The notes under the pieces are model-generated. The model was not told the DNA's origin and made no database searches. It saw nothing but the letters and a program-made list of their open reading frames with translations. Of a stretch of 64,000 nt of DNA, positions 12,102 to 20,515 are shown in pieces. The position numbers and the translations under genes were made by a program. Each line of letters opens with the position of its first letter. The first letter of the stretch is position 1. The DNA comes from Candidatus Saccharimonadota bacterium (GTDB taxonomy: Bacteria > Patescibacteriota > Saccharimonadia > Saccharimonadales > Saccharimonadaceae): contig JAPLYU010000001.1 of the NCBI GenBank assembly GCA_026395405.1, forward strand, positions 316,696 to 380,695, given 5' to 3'.

Positions 12102-14699
12102 CTAACACTTGCTATAACCGCAAAGCTCACACTTTTGGCAACCTTCGATATATCGTAGGCTGGCCGATCCGCACTCTGGACAAATATCGGTCGTTTTACT
12201 AGCGTCCTTGGTTTCAAATAGAGGAGCAGTTTCATGTTGAACTGGTTCTTCCTGTATTTCTTCTTCATCTTTAATTTTTTTTGCTTGATGTCGTTCGATT
12301 GTCTTTGCTATTGCATCAGCCAGTGACCTGACGCGTTCGGCCCCAAATCCGGTTGATCCGGATCCGCCGATTCCGCGAAGTTGTGATATGACCTTCTGGG
12401 CGATTTGATCTGACGAATAATCCGATGGAATCCGGAAGGCAAGTGATATCAATCGTCCTAGCGCCTCGGCGTCAGCCGTAATGTCTGATCCGGCGTGACC
12501 AACATTAATGAACACCTCGAATATATTGCCATCCTCATCTTCATTAATTGATATGAACGCATGCCCTAGCGGTGTAGATATTCGGTGCGTCTTGCCGTTC
12601 AGAATGCCTGGACGTTTTTTAATTGTTAGTCTTGTGTTTGGAACTGTTTCTGGAACATCCTTCTGCTCGTCAGATTCGGATTTATTAGAAGCGTCAAGCT
12701 TGTCGTAATATGAATCTTCCTTTTTGACTTCCAAAATTTGTTTTTCACGGCTACCGTCACGGTAAATCGTGATGCCTCGACAACCAATTCTGTGAGCCAT
12801 TAAATAGGCGTTTCTGACGTCTTCGATATTTGCTGTATTTGGGAAGTTAATCGTCTTTGAAATAGCGTTATCGACGTATTTCTGGAAAGCAGCTTGAATT
12901 TTCAGGTGCCATTGCGGAGTAATATCGCCGGCAACAACAAAAATCTCTTTCAAACTATCCGGAATCGAGGCCAAGTTCTGGATTGATCCGCCATTCGCCT
13001 GAATTTTTTCTAACAGCTCGTCAGAGTATAAACCAAGTTTCTTCAGGGCGTTTGCGAAATATGGGCTGGATTGGAACATTCGTTTGCCTTCGATGGTGTT
13101 TTTTGAATAGGTTAGTGCGAATAGTGGCTCGCAACCACTGGAAGCGTCCGCAAGCATTGCAATAGTTCCGGTTGGTGCAATTGTTGTCCTAGCGCCATTC
13201 CGTGGGCTAATTTCGCCCGGTTTGTCATAAATCGAACCCTTGTAGGCTGGGAATACCCCACGAGTTTTTGCAAGGTTCTCGGACGCAATATCGGACTCTT
13301 TCTGGATAAACTCCATAACCTGTTCAGCCATCATGACGCCTTTTTCGGTGTTATAGCCAACGCCCATTGCAAGTAATGAGTCGGCAAAGCCCATTATCCC
13401 AAATCCAATTCGGCGGATTTGGCGGACGGTGTCGCGGACTTTTTCTATAGGATATTCGTTCATGTCTAGAACGTTATCTAGGAAGTGGACCGATTCATGG
13501 ACAGCTTGGCGCATCGCCTCCCAGTCATAATCGTTTCCATCAATAAATTTTGCCAAATTGATACTTCCCAAAGTACAGGCATCATAGGGTAGTAACGGCT
13601 GTTCGCCACAGGGATTCGTTGCCTCGATTTGACCGAGTTGTGGTGTTGGGTTAGCGCGCGAATTATTAATTTGGTCGATAAATATCATTCCAGGGTCACC
13701 ATATTGCCAAGCAAAACGTGTGATTAAGTCAAAAACCTTTTTCGCGTTCAATCGGCCTCTGGTCTCGCCGTTTCGTGGATTGATTAGCGGATAACCATAT
13801 CCTTCTTTTTCTTCACCACACCATTCAAGAAGCTTATCAACAGCAGCGCCAAGTCTAACCTCTTTCAGGTCCATGTCGCGTGTTTGATGAGCTTCACGAA
13901 CCTCAGAAATTAGTTTATCGAAATCAAAATTCTTTTCGTAATCGTCTTCCAGCAGGATTTTATCAATCTCTATTTGATCAAAAAACTTTTTATCAGTAGT
14001 AACTGAAATATTGAAATTGGTCAACGAAAACTCATCGAGTTTATAGATTACGAAAAGCAAAATATCTGGGTGATTGTAATGCAAAATACCCATATTCGCA
14101 CCACGTCTTACGCCGCCCTGACGCACAGACGCGGTGATATCGTTATACATTTGCATAAATGAGATTGGACCCGTTGTCGAACCGCCGGAAGTTGACAGGA
14201 TGTCGTTTTTTGGTCTAAGTCGCGAGAACGAAAATCCCGTTCCACCGCCTGATTTATGAATCAATGCCATGTCGACAGCAGATTGCATGATACCGGTCAA
14301 ATCATCCTCCACGGGCAAAACAAAACATGAAGAAAGTTGCTGATTGGGCTTGGCCGCGTTTAGTAAAGTTGGTGTACCAGGTAAAAATTGGCTGGTTGAC
14401 ATCAATTTATAAAATCGTGTAGCAGTTGCTAGGTGAGCTTTTTCGTCCGCGCCGTATAATCGGTCAGCAGTAGCAATATTATAGGCTACTCTCCAAAATA
14501 GCTCACGTGGGGATTCAATTGGGTTTCCGGCACCATCTCGCTTAGAGTAGCGTGTTTTTCCAATATACCAAGCGTTATCGCTTAGTTTAGGCTCAGCCAG
14601 CCGCGCAGGTGGCAAAGGAACATTAAGTCCTATTTTATGTATTTCGTCAAGTTTGACGGTCTCATCCAGGTCTAAAATTCGTTGTTTTGTTCCAGCCAT
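12102..14699 (-). CDS. nrdJ: Vitamin B12-dependent (class II) ribonucleoside-diphosphate reductase
   Basis: 865 residues from the ATG at 14699, preceded by AAGAGGT; the GTG at 14714 is less likely. Makes deoxynucleotides with adenosylcobalamin. Seen: 'QLSSCFVLPVEDDL', 'NPCGEQPLLPYDACTLGSINL' with the radical and substrate cysteines, 'IAPTGTIAMLADASSGCEP', and a C-terminal zinc-ribbon/redox tail 'CPECGSASLRYIEGCQKCEL'. Length agrees with NrdJ proteins carrying the C-terminal extension. Two NrdR-like boxes lie over the promoter, and the cobalamin adenosyltransferase is convergent on its 3' side. Thioredoxin, its probable reductant, is divergent. Confidence 0.95.
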   Translation of the reverse strand: MAGTKQRILDLDETVKLDEIHKIGLNVPLPPARLAEPKLSDNAWYIGKTRYSKRDGAGNPIESPRELFWRVAYNIATADRLYGADEKAHLATATRFYKLMSTSQFLPGTPTLLNAAKPNQQLSSCFVLPVEDDLTGIMQSAVDMALIHKSGGGTGFSFSRLRPKNDILSTSGGSTTGPISFMQMYNDITASVRQGGVRRGANMGILHYNHPDILLFVIYKLDEFSLTNFNISVTTDKKFFDQIEIDKILLEDDYEKNFDFDKLISEVREAHQTRDMDLKEVRLGAAVDKLLEWCGEEKEGYGYPLINPRNGETRGRLNAKKVFDLITRFAWQYGDPGMIFIDQINNSRANPTPQLGQIEATNPCGEQPLLPYDACTLGSINLAKFIDGNDYDWEAMRQAVHESVHFLDNVLDMNEYPIEKVRDTVRQIRRIGFGIMGFADSLLAMGVGYNTEKGVMMAEQVMEFIQKESDIASENLAKTRGVFPAYKGSIYDKPGEISPRNGARTTIAPTGTIAMLADASSGCEPLFALTYSKNTIEGKRMFQSSPYFANALKKLGLYSDELLEKIQANGGSIQNLASIPDSLKEIFVVAGDITPQWHLKIQAAFQKYVDNAISKTINFPNTANIEDVRNAYLMAHRIGCRGITIYRDGSREKQILEVKKEDSYYDKLDASNKSESDEQKDVPETVPNTRLTIKKRPGILNGKTHRISTPLGHAFISINEDEDGNIFEVFINVGHAGSDITADAEALGRLISLAFRIPSDYSSDQIAQKVISQLRGIGGSGSTGFGAERVRSLADAIAKTIERHQAKKIKDEEEIQEEPVQHETAPLFETKDASKTTDICPECGSASLRYIEGCQKCELCGYSKC

Positions 14700-14745
14700 T
14701 ATACCTCTTTTCACCCTATCCCTTGTGTTTTATTTTTTAGCACAA

Positions 14746-14761
14746 ACGCTATATGTTGCGT
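14746..14761 (-). promoter_or_regulatory. NrdR-like box 1
   Basis: Top-strand ACGCTATATGTTGCGT (minus strand ACGCAACATATAGCGT), close to the NrdR palindrome pattern ACACWATATATWGTGT. Lies downstream of the predicted nrdJ -10 box. Confidence 0.7.
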
Positions 14762-14777
14762 GTGCATTTAAGTATAG

Positions 14778-14793
14778 GCGCTATATGTTGCGT
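14778..14793 (-). promoter_or_regulatory. NrdR-like box 2
   Basis: GCGCTATATGTTGCGT, the same palindrome 32 bases (three helical turns) from box 1. It lies between the minus-strand -35 TTGACA (14795-14800) and -10 TATACT (14771-14776) of nrdJ and overlaps a possible -35 for the divergent thioredoxin gene. Confidence 0.75.
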
Positions 14794-14848
14794 ATGTCAA
14801 CGATAATTGTTATTATTACACTATGACTATTAAAACAGAAGGGGAATC

Positions 14849-15166
14849 ATGAGGGCAACAACAAAAACTACATTTAAAACAGACGTTTTAGACTCAAAAA
14901 AAGTCACTTTAGTCGATATTTGGGCGTCGTGGTGCGCGCCGTGTCGCAATATGGAACCGATTTTAGAGGCGCTAGAGCCAGAAATCAAGGATTGGGCCGA
15001 AATTGTAAAGCTTGACGCAGAGGCAGAAATGGAATTAGTTCAAGAGCTTGGAGTAAATAGTCTACCAACATTTTTAATCTATAATAACGGTGAAATAGTT
15101 GGATCAACCATCGGCGCCACACCAAAAGCCAACTTGTTAAATTTACTACAAACAGCTAAGCAATAA
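14849..15166 (+). CDS. trxA: Thioredoxin
   Basis: 105 residues, normal thioredoxin length. The active site is 'WCAPCRN', with Ala in place of the usual Gly of WCGPC, and the cis-proline is in 'VNSLPTFLIYNNGE'. Cytoplasmic disulfide reductant; likely electron donor for NrdJ, re-reduced by the thioredoxin reductase at 60.3 kb. ATG preceded by AGAAGGGG. Divergent from nrdJ across the NrdR-like boxes, so the two are probably co-regulated. Confidence 0.93.
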   Translation: MRATTKTTFKTDVLDSKKVTLVDIWASWCAPCRNMEPILEALEPEIKDWAEIVKLDAEAEMELVQELGVNSLPTFLIYNNGEIVGSTIGATPKANLLNLLQTAKQ

Positions 15167-15204
15167 CGAATAGAAATACAAAAAACTTACTACAACACAA
15201 AAAC

Positions 15205-15235
15205 CTCTTTTAGAAGGACGGACCTTCTAAAAGAG
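15205..15235 (+). terminator. Bidirectional terminator hairpin
   Basis: CTCTTTTAGAAGGAC / GTCCTTC-like perfect inverted repeat CTCTTTTAGAAGG...CCTTCTAAAAGAG. The same core is found in the opposite orientation at 35245-35272. Confidence 0.75.
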
Positions 15236-15299
15236 TATTTTATTGTATAATATATTTCTTTGCGGTGTAAATATCTCTGCTATAATAATTCGTGAGAAC

Positions 15300-15373
15300 G
15301 GCGCGTTGGCGGAGCAGTTACGCAACGGTCTGCAAAACCGTGTAGATGGGTGCAACTCCCATACGTGCCTCCA
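15300..15373 (+). tRNA. tRNA-Cys (GCA), CCA encoded
   Basis: Acceptor GGCGCGT/ACGTGCC (one G-U), anticodon loop CTGCAAA (GCA), T loop 'GTGCAAC'-type, discriminator T and CCA. A TATAAT lies ~17 bases upstream. Confidence 0.93.
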
Positions 15374-15384
15374 AATATATTTCC

Positions 15385-15471
15385 GCGCGGATGGTGGAAT
15401 TGGTATACACGAGATACTTAAAATCTCTTGGCCTCACGGCCGTGCGGGTTCAATTCCCGCTCCGCGCACCA
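15385..15471 (+). tRNA. tRNA-Leu (UAA), CCA encoded
   Basis: Class II tRNA with a long variable arm (TTGGCCTCACGGCCG region), acceptor GCGCGGA/TCCGCGC, D arm 'TGGTGGAATTGGTATACAC'. With T at position 33 the loop is CTTAAAA (anticodon TAA) and the anticodon stem has one T-C mismatch; an alternative register pairs fully but loses U33. Eleven bases after tRNA-Cys. A short terminator follows at ~15476-15505. Confidence 0.88.
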
Positions 15472-15558
15472 AATAAAATAAGCCAATTTTAGGCTTATTT
15501 TAGTTTGAGCAATTTGCTATAATGAAAGCATAGGCAAGTAATCTTAAGGAGGAATGAA

Positions 15559-16122
15559 ATGTTAGCCGTTTGGATAATTTTAGCAATTGTAATTGTGGTT
15601 GTGCTTTTCCTGTGGGTAGCCTACAACTCACTAGTAACATTAAAAATTAGAGTAGATGAAGCCTGGAGCGACATCACTGTTCAATTAAAACGACGTTTGG
15701 ACTTAATTCCAAACCTCGTTGAAACCGTCAAGGGCTATGCTAAACACGAAAGTGGTGTATTCGAAAAAGTCACCGAGGCTCGTGCTAATGCATTAAATGC
15801 CCAGGGCGTCAAAGAAACCGCTGCTGCCGAGAATCAATTCGAAGGAGCACTTAAAAGCCTATTCGCCGTTGCAGAGGCTTACCCGGACTTAAAAGCCAGC
15901 CAAAACTTTATGGAACTTCAACAAGAACTGGTTGACACCGAAGACAAGATTCAAGCTTCCCGACGTTTTTATAACGGTGGCGTTCGTGATTTGAACACGA
16001 AAATTCAACAATTCCCAAGCAATATTATTGCTGGGGTCTTCGGATTTAAAAACCGTGAATTTTATCAACTTGACGATGCTGAACAAGCACAAGCCGAAAA
16101 ACCTGTCGACGTAAAATTCTAA
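15559..16122 (+). CDS. lemA: LemA family protein
   Basis: 187 residues: one N-terminal membrane helix (~1-25) and a long helical cytoplasmic or extracytoplasmic domain. '[29 protein letters not shown]' and '[21 protein letters not shown]' are the LemA family hallmarks. Exact function is not settled for the family. ATG preceded by AAGGAGG. Followed 17 bases later by htpX, a pairing common in bacteria and suggesting a joint role in membrane protein quality control. Confidence 0.95.
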   Translation: MLAVWIILAIVIVVVLFLWVAYNSLVTLKIRVDEAWSDITVQLKRRLDLIPNLVETVKGYAKHESGVFEKVTEARANALNAQGVKETAAAENQFEGALKSLFAVAEAYPDLKASQNFMELQQELVDTEDKIQASRRFYNGGVRDLNTKIQQFPSNIIAGVFGFKNREFYQLDDAEQAQAEKPVDVKF

Positions 16123-16139
16123 AATCGATTTAAAAAAAC

Positions 16140-17015
16140 ATGTATAAAGCAATTGCCGCCAATAAACGCAATACCGTGATAATCATGGCTTTGTTTGTTG
16201 GGCTTGTCAGCGCAATCGGTTGGGCAATAAGTTATATCTATGGAAATACAAGCATCGCTTATTTTGTAATTGGCGGTGTAGCAATATACACGTTAATTCA
16301 ATATTTTGCTGCAGATAAGTTGAGTGTTGCTATGACTGGGGCTAGGCAGATTGAAAAAAAAGATAACCCCAGGTTTTATCGAATTGTTGAAAACCTGGCC
16401 ATTACTACCGGAATGCCAACTCCAATGATTTATATAATAGACGATCCGGCCCCTAATGCGTTTGCAACTGGGCGAGACCCGAAACATGCAATCGTTGCAG
16501 CAACTTCAGGTTTAATCGATATGATGAACGACAGTGAATTAGAGGCGGTTATGGCGCACGAGATGGGGCACGTCCAAAACTATGACATTCGTGTCAGTAT
16601 GATTACTTTTGGATTAGTCAGCGCCATTGGACTACTGACGGACATAATGCTTCGCATGTTTATTTTTGGAGACCGCGATAATAATAATAATTCACCCGTA
16701 GGGATGATAATTGGAATTGTTGTCATTATTCTGGCCCCAATAATTGCTGCAGTTATCCAGTTGGCAGTTAGTCGCCAGCGCGAATATTTGGCTGATGCAA
16801 CTAGCGTCATGACAACCCGCAACCCCGATGCGATGATATCGGCATTACAAAAACTGCAAAAACAATCAAAGCCAATGATACGCCAAAGCAGTTCATCGGC
16901 TCATCTTTTTTTAATCAATCCCTTAAAACCGGGGTTTGTGAACAAGCTTTTCAGTACACATCCGCCCATTGAGGATCGGATTGCAAGATTACAAACTAAC
17001 GCAGGAAAATTCTAA
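16140..17015 (+). CDS. htpX: HtpX-like membrane zinc metalloprotease (M48)
   Basis: 291 residues with two N-terminal membrane helices (~15-60), the catalytic 'VMAHEMGHVQNYDI' (HExxH) and further helices near 180-205, followed by 'REYLADATSVMTTRNPDAMI' carrying the third zinc ligand Glu. Degrades damaged membrane proteins. The C-terminal 'FSTHPPIEDRIARLQ' is also typical. No good Shine-Dalgarno before the ATG; it may depend on coupling with lemA. Confidence 0.95.
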   Translation: MYKAIAANKRNTVIIMALFVGLVSAIGWAISYIYGNTSIAYFVIGGVAIYTLIQYFAADKLSVAMTGARQIEKKDNPRFYRIVENLAITTGMPTPMIYIIDDPAPNAFATGRDPKHAIVAATSGLIDMMNDSELEAVMAHEMGHVQNYDIRVSMITFGLVSAIGLLTDIMLRMFIFGDRDNNNNSPVGMIIGIVVIILAPIIAAVIQLAVSRQREYLADATSVMTTRNPDAMISALQKLQKQSKPMIRQSSSSAHLFLINPLKPGFVNKLFSTHPPIEDRIARLQTNAGKF

Positions 17016-17019
17016 TATT

Positions 17020-18036
17020 ATGGTTGCCAAAAATAAATATGCAAAAACAAAAGATAAATTCAAGACATATTTAGGTAGTCGAACCCACCGTAGTTTTCAG
17101 CGAACGCGTCATCGTGACTATGTCCGTCCATTGGAGTTGCCAGGATATTTTTCTTTTACGAAATATGTTGCAAAAACCATATGGATGTACCGAAAAGCAC
17201 TGGCTATCCTAGCTGTTTTATATTCAGTGTTGACCATTTTGATGGTCGGTATTGCTTCACAAGACCTATACTCAACCATAAGTAAAACCTTGGGCACAAC
17301 AAGTGGCGATATATTTAACGGCGTTCTTGGCCAGCTTGGCAAATCGGGATTATTATTTCTGACAACTACAACTGGTGGTATCTCTCAAACGTTAACGGAA
17401 GCTCAGCAGGTCTATGCTGGAATAATCGTCCTTCTAACGTGGTTAACAACAGTTTGGCTTCTTAGGAATTTAATAGCTGGTCATAGGGTCAAGGTGCGTG
17501 ACGGCCTTTACAACGCCGGTGCTCCAATCGTGTCTACTTTTATAGTTGCACTGGTATTTATTGTACAATTGCTGCCTTTAGCATTGGCTGTCATTGGTTA
17601 TTCGGCAGCATCTGCCACCGGACTACTAGCTGGGGGAGTAGAAGCAATGCTGTTTTGGATTGTTGCATTATTATTAGCAGTATTATCTGCATATTGGGTA
17701 ACCAGTACTTTCTTTGCGTTAATAATTGTTACTTTGCCTGGAATGTACCCGTATCAAGCCCTAAAAACGGCTAGCGATTTGGTCATCGGTAGGCGACTTA
17801 GAATTCTACTTCGTCTAGTTTGGATGTTTGTCGTAACTGCCATTGTCTGGGCCGTTGTAATGATTTTAATAATCACATTTGATTCATGGATAAAAAGTGT
17901 CTTGAGTGCCATTTCGGGTTTTCCTACCGTTCCAATAGCACTGCTGGTTATGGGGGCAATTACAATTATTTGGATACCAAGCTACGTTTATCTTTTATAT
18001 CGCAAGGTAGTTGACGATGACTCAAACCCAGCCTGA
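17020..18036 (+). CDS. Polytopic membrane protein, unknown family
   Basis: 338 residues from the ATG at 17020, four bases after htpX; the longer track ORF would overlap htpX. A basic N-terminal ~60 residues is followed by about six hydrophobic segments, then a short charged tail. No catalytic motif seen. Resembles uncharacterised CPR membrane proteins of the DUF975/glycerophosphoryl-type permease fold only in general layout. Overlaps the start of ligA by 20 bases, so the two are co-transcribed. Confidence 0.75.
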   Translation: MVAKNKYAKTKDKFKTYLGSRTHRSFQRTRHRDYVRPLELPGYFSFTKYVAKTIWMYRKALAILAVLYSVLTILMVGIASQDLYSTISKTLGTTSGDIFNGVLGQLGKSGLLFLTTTTGGISQTLTEAQQVYAGIIVLLTWLTTVWLLRNLIAGHRVKVRDGLYNAGAPIVSTFIVALVFIVQLLPLALAVIGYSAASATGLLAGGVEAMLFWIVALLLAVLSAYWVTSTFFALIIVTLPGMYPYQALKTASDLVIGRRLRILLRLVWMFVVTAIVWAVVMILIITFDSWIKSVLSAISGFPTVPIALLVMGAITIIWIPSYVYLLYRKVVDDDSNPA

Positions 18037-20035
18037 GAAAAGATTAAAAGAGCTTCGTGAACTGTTAAATACTTACAGTTATCAGTATCACGTTATGGAC
18101 GACCCGTCGGTCAGTGATGCGGTCTATGACAGTCTTTTTTCTGAACTAAAGAAAATAGAATCAGATAACCCAAAACTAATCACGCCCGATAGTCCGACTC
18201 AAAGAGTTGGCAACCAATTAACAGGAGGTTTCAAAAAAGTTAGGCACGGATCGCGAATGTTAAGTTTGAACGACGTGTTTGATAGGTCCGATGTTGAGGC
18301 ATGGGTGAAAAGGACCGACAAGCTTTTGCCGGGCGCTGAACATGAATTCTTTGCGGATATAAAAATGGACGGTTTGGCTTGCGCATTGATTTATCAGGAC
18401 GGCTTGCTGGCTCAGGCAATAACTCGTGGTGACAGTTTTGTCGGTGAGGACGTTACCGAAAATGTTAGAACAATAAAAAACATTCCACTCAGATTACGAA
18501 AAGCCGCCGGCTTCGAAGGTTTCTTGTCTGGACGAACTGAAATACGCGGCGAAATAGTTATGTTAAAACGTGATTTCGAAAAATTGAATATAAAACGTCA
18601 GGAATCGGGTGAACCAGTTTATGCAAATCCTCGTAATCTTGCCGCAGGTACAATTCGACAGCTTGACCCGAAATTAGTCGCTGCACGGCCATTGCACTTC
18701 AGGGCGTACGACCTGCTTCGTGATAATCCTGCCGAAATACCAACAAATATGTTTGCATATAAAACCTTAACGGAACTCGGCATAACAAGGAATCAACAAG
18801 CGACGGTTTTTGACAGTTTGGATGGAGTAATGAAATTCGTAGATGAATGGGGCGAAAGGCGTCACGAACTGCCATTTAATACTGATGGACTAGTAATCAA
18901 AGTAAATAATCGTGCACAGTTTGACCAATTGGGGGTTGTTGGCAAGCAACCGCGGGCAGCTGTAGCATATAAATATGCGCCAGAACAGGCTACTTCGGTT
19001 GTTAAAGATATTGTGGTAAGTATTGGACGAACCGGCGCTGCCACGCCAGTTGCGGTGTTTGATCCGGTCTCGATTGCTGGGACGACCGTTCAACACGCCA
19101 GTCTTCATAATGCCGACGAAATCAGCCGGTTGGACATCAGAATCGGTGATACCGTGGTAATTTTCAAAGCAGGTGATATTATTCCTCAGGTTGAAAGTGT
19201 AGTTTTAGAGCTTCGTCCAAAAACAGCAAAAAAGTTTGATTTTGAAAAAGAACTAAAAACCCAATATCCCGAACTAGATTTTTATCGTCCCGAAGGCGAA
19301 GTCGTTTATCGAGTAAAGGGCGCAACTGGTGATTTATTGCTAAAGCTGGGCCTAAAACATTTTGTCAGCAAGGCCGCGCTTGATATTGACACGCTTGGTG
19401 AAAAAAATGTCGTTGCATTGGTAAATGCTGGATTTGTAAAAGATTTAGCAGATATTTATACAGTTACGAAAGAGCAACTATTAACTATCGATAGGTTTGC
19501 TGAAATATCTGCCAACAAATTGGTTTCAGCAGTAAATGAAAATAAAAAACCGCCGCTTGAAAGATTTGTATATGGCCTGGGGATTCGCCATGTTGGTGTT
19601 CAAACGGCAATAGATTTGGTCAATAAATTTGAATCATTAAGGGCTTTGCAAAGCGCAACGATTGACGAACTAGAATCTGTTGATGGAGTCGGTAAGGTGG
19701 CGGCGGAAAGTATAGTTGCTTGGTTTGCGGACACCGATAACGAAGCTTTGCTCGATAAATTCGAAAGTTTGAATGTAAAACCGTTTTTCAAAAAGAAAAC
19801 CGGCAGGATGATGGGTCAAAGTTTTGTTATTTCAGGCACTTTTGAAACAATGTCTCGCGATATCGCTGCTGATCGAATCAGGTCCCTTGGCGGAACATTT
19901 CAATCGGCAATCGCCAAAGATACGACCTATTTGGTTATTGGTGAAAAACCAGGCGCCAGTAAGGTTAAAAAAGCCAAAGACTATGGGACTGTTGTAATCG
20001 ACGAAGAACAACTAGTGAAGCTATTGGGAAAATAA
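18017..20035 (+). CDS. ligA: NAD-dependent DNA ligase
   Basis: 672 residues. The Lys of 'FFADIKMDGLACALIYQDG' is the adenylated residue; adenylation, OB-fold, zinc-finger-position, HhH ('VDGVGKVAAESIV') and C-terminal BRCT ('GQSFVISGTFETMSRDIA') domains follow in the normal order. The region that holds four zinc cysteines in most LigA proteins ('FYRPEGEVVYRVKGAT') has no cysteines here, as in some CPR homologues, so the zinc site seems lost. ATG at 18017 chosen because it starts the family N-terminus; overlaps the previous gene by 20 bases. Essential for replication and repair. Confidence 0.96.
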   Translation: MTQTQPEKRLKELRELLNTYSYQYHVMDDPSVSDAVYDSLFSELKKIESDNPKLITPDSPTQRVGNQLTGGFKKVRHGSRMLSLNDVFDRSDVEAWVKRTDKLLPGAEHEFFADIKMDGLACALIYQDGLLAQAITRGDSFVGEDVTENVRTIKNIPLRLRKAAGFEGFLSGRTEIRGEIVMLKRDFEKLNIKRQESGEPVYANPRNLAAGTIRQLDPKLVAARPLHFRAYDLLRDNPAEIPTNMFAYKTLTELGITRNQQATVFDSLDGVMKFVDEWGERRHELPFNTDGLVIKVNNRAQFDQLGVVGKQPRAAVAYKYAPEQATSVVKDIVVSIGRTGAATPVAVFDPVSIAGTTVQHASLHNADEISRLDIRIGDTVVIFKAGDIIPQVESVVLELRPKTAKKFDFEKELKTQYPELDFYRPEGEVVYRVKGATGDLLLKLGLKHFVSKAALDIDTLGEKNVVALVNAGFVKDLADIYTVTKEQLLTIDRFAEISANKLVSAVNENKKPPLERFVYGLGIRHVGVQTAIDLVNKFESLRALQSATIDELESVDGVGKVAAESIVAWFADTDNEALLDKFESLNVKPFFKKKTGRMMGQSFVISGTFETMSRDIAADRIRSLGGTFQSAIAKDTTYLVIGEKPGASKVKKAKDYGTVVIDEEQLVKLLGK

Positions 20036-20036
20036 C

Positions 20037-20474
20037 ATGCCAAACAACAACCTTACCAGAATCGTTCCGAAAAATTATCAAAGTTTCATTCAAGCTTTAC
20101 CCGGTAGTAATATGTGGAGGCATTTGTATGTTTCCGACCAAGACGGAAGGGAAATAGATGTAACCGAAGGCGGCAACAAATCATGTGCATATATGGTTTC
20201 AAGCGTTCTATGTATTTTTCAGTTGATTGACAAACCTCACGCAACTGTAAATACAACACTCAAGCACATGTTGGAGGCTGGTTGGCAAAAAATCGATAAA
20301 CCCATAAAAGGGGCGGTTGTTCATTGGGAAGAACACCTGGGTTTTTATTTGGCAGATGATTTTGTCATCAGTAATAACTCCTCTAAAGGTTACGCGTCCA
20401 GTCACGGGTTAGTTATGGATGATGGCAGTAAACCAATCGATTTCTATATACATTCAGATATAATCTTGAACTAA
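20037..20474 (+). CDS. Possible CHAP/NlpC-like cysteine peptidase
   Basis: 145 residues. 'GGNKSCAYMVSSVLCIF' could hold a nucleophilic Cys at a helix start, and 'GAVVHWEEHLGFYLADDFVI' has the pattern of the His strand of CHAP/NlpC papain-like amidases, followed by 'SNNSSKGYASSHG'. This is inferred from motif spacing, not a firm match. No signal peptide is visible. Starts one base after the ligA stop, so it shares the operon. Confidence 0.5.
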   Translation: MPNNNLTRIVPKNYQSFIQALPGSNMWRHLYVSDQDGREIDVTEGGNKSCAYMVSSVLCIFQLIDKPHATVNTTLKHMLEAGWQKIDKPIKGAVVHWEEHLGFYLADDFVISNNSSKGYASSHGLVMDDGSKPIDFYIHSDIILN

Positions 20475-20515
20475 ATATATCCAATACCAATCTTAAGGGT
20501 GCTACAATATTCAAT

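Noticed and set aside
15243-15476. 77-residue plus-strand ORF
   Set aside because: Runs across tRNA-Cys and tRNA-Leu.
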